This document shows positions 63,599 to 64,000 of a stretch of DNA of 64,000 nt, piece after piece. Origin of the DNA: Clostridia bacterium (lineage in GTDB: Bacteria; Bacillota; Clostridia; Monoglobales; Monoglobaceae); assembly GCA_017409575.1 (NCBI GenBank), contig JAFQSM010000089.1, positions 114,058 through 178,057 of the forward strand, given 5' to 3'. Numbering within the stretch: the first letter of the stretch is position 1; each line of letters begins with the position of its first letter. Below the pieces are notes generated by a model, which worked only from the letters and a program-made list of their open reading frames with translations, made no database searches and was not told the DNA's origin. The translations under genes were made by a program, and so were the position numbers.

Positions 63599-64000
63599 AT
63601 GTCAAAAACAATAGCAATTTGCAATAAGAAGGGTGGTGTCGGCAAGACAGCTACGGCAGTCAACTTGGCATCCGCTTTGACAAGAGCAAACAAGAAAGTG
63701 CTTGTGCTTGACCTTGATTCACAACATAATGCAACACAGATATTAACGCCAACAGGCGTGAAGCTAACACAAACAATAAGTAACCTGATGGAAAATGCTG
63801 ACGAGGCAAATGTTTCGGAATGTATATACACATCAGAAGAAGGAATTGATTTCATTGGCAGTAGCAGTAGGCTTACTAATACGGAAATAGCCATTGCAGG
63901 GGCATCCTTTAGAGAAACAATCTTGAAAAGACTTCTTATGGATATTGAGGACAATTATGACTTCATAATAATTGATTGCCCACCGAGCGTAGGACTTATG
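63599..64000 (+). CDS. ParA-family ATPase, N-terminal part, cut by window edge
   Basis: The frame begins at ATG 63599, after GAGAGGGCG, and runs open to the end of the window (134 residues). It has the deviant Walker A KKGGVGKTATAVNLA (about 10-24), LDLDSQHNATQI and DYDFIIIDCPPSVGL-like DNYDFIIIDCPPSVGL. It is a chromosome or plasmid partition ATPase. Because the hairpin leader and the ParA gene follow an isolated MFS gene, this may be the start of an integrated element. The rest is not visible. Confidence 0.85.
   Translation, partial: MSKTIAICNKKGGVGKTATAVNLASALTRANKKVLVLDLDSQHNATQILTPTGVKLTQTISNLMENADEANVSECIYTSEEGIDFIGSSSRLTNTEIAIAGASFRETILKRLLMDIEDNYDFIIIDCPPSVGLM

Noticed and set aside
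1..64000. CRISPR arrays, tRNA genes, rRNA genes and insertion sequences
   Set aside because: No evenly spaced repeats, cloverleaf-type or transposase-like sequences were noticed on reading; this was by eye and not by a tRNA or CRISPR program.

Overview
The window looks like a chromosomal segment of an anaerobic, low-GC, spore-forming Firmicute of the Clostridia, probably an uncultured gut or rumen relative of the Oscillospirales or Lachnospirales. The evidence is the presence of spoIIM, sigK, ymxH and a sigG fragment; T-box leaders; a ferredoxin-dependent 2-oxoacid oxidoreductase; a sodium-pump decarboxylase subunit; gdhA; and the Clostridia-type runs relA-MBL-hemZ and rplS-lepB-rbgA-rnhB-yraN. 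Spacing to Shine-Dalgarno sites points to many UUG starts. Most promoters are near-consensus sigma-A sites with 17 bp spacers.

Layout. 1-408 is the end of a Y-family DNA polymerase gene. 453-3089 is a T-box leader and an XRE-cupin-acyl-CoA synthetase fusion. 3340-5626 is an XRE-phosphohexomutase fusion and a GlmU-like left-handed beta-helix protein. 5678-9060 (minus) is a manganese (yybP-ykoY) riboswitch, mntP and a P-type ATPase. 9136-10408 (minus) holds beta and gamma-like subunits of a Na+-pump decarboxylase. Then come pyk and, on the minus strand, uraA. 13575-22405 is a tyrosine-type T-box followed by a symporter, an acyl-CoA ligase, iorA, iorB and a secreted subtilase. 22489-24316 carries a small ORF, a large serine recombinase and a sigG gene cut off exactly beside it. 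24446-29493 holds ymxH, pncB, prs, a pseudouridine synthase and a flavoprotein. 29611-40007 is gdhA, then nudF-zapA-U32-NusG_II-Gx-maf-mreBCD-mrdA. 40102-49062 holds minD-mgsA, the rplS cluster and aspC-proC-spoIIM-xerD. 49101-59293 is sigK (minus), mutS2, and recJ-relA-MBL-hemZ-flavodoxin. 59433-61973 is rpsO and pnp. 62131-64000 is an MFS transporter and the start of a ParA gene that may open a mobile element.

How the genes work together. The most coherent system is a pair of T-box-controlled acyl-CoA synthetase loci. The second contains an importer, an acid-CoA ligase and indolepyruvate:ferredoxin oxidoreductase, and its specifier codon reads UAC (Tyr). A T-box is read through when its tRNA is uncharged, so the operon should be on during tyrosine starvation. 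That fits salvage of aryl acids (arylacetate to arylacetyl-CoA to arylpyruvate by reductive carboxylation) better than amino acid breakdown. The first locus may be an analogue for another amino acid; its specifier is unclear.

The second unusual feature is a sigG gene broken at a SigG-conserved position about 20 bp from the end of a convergent serine recombinase gene. The arrangement resembles the sigK skin element, but in a forespore sigma factor gene. No CRISPR array, rRNA or tRNA gene was seen.
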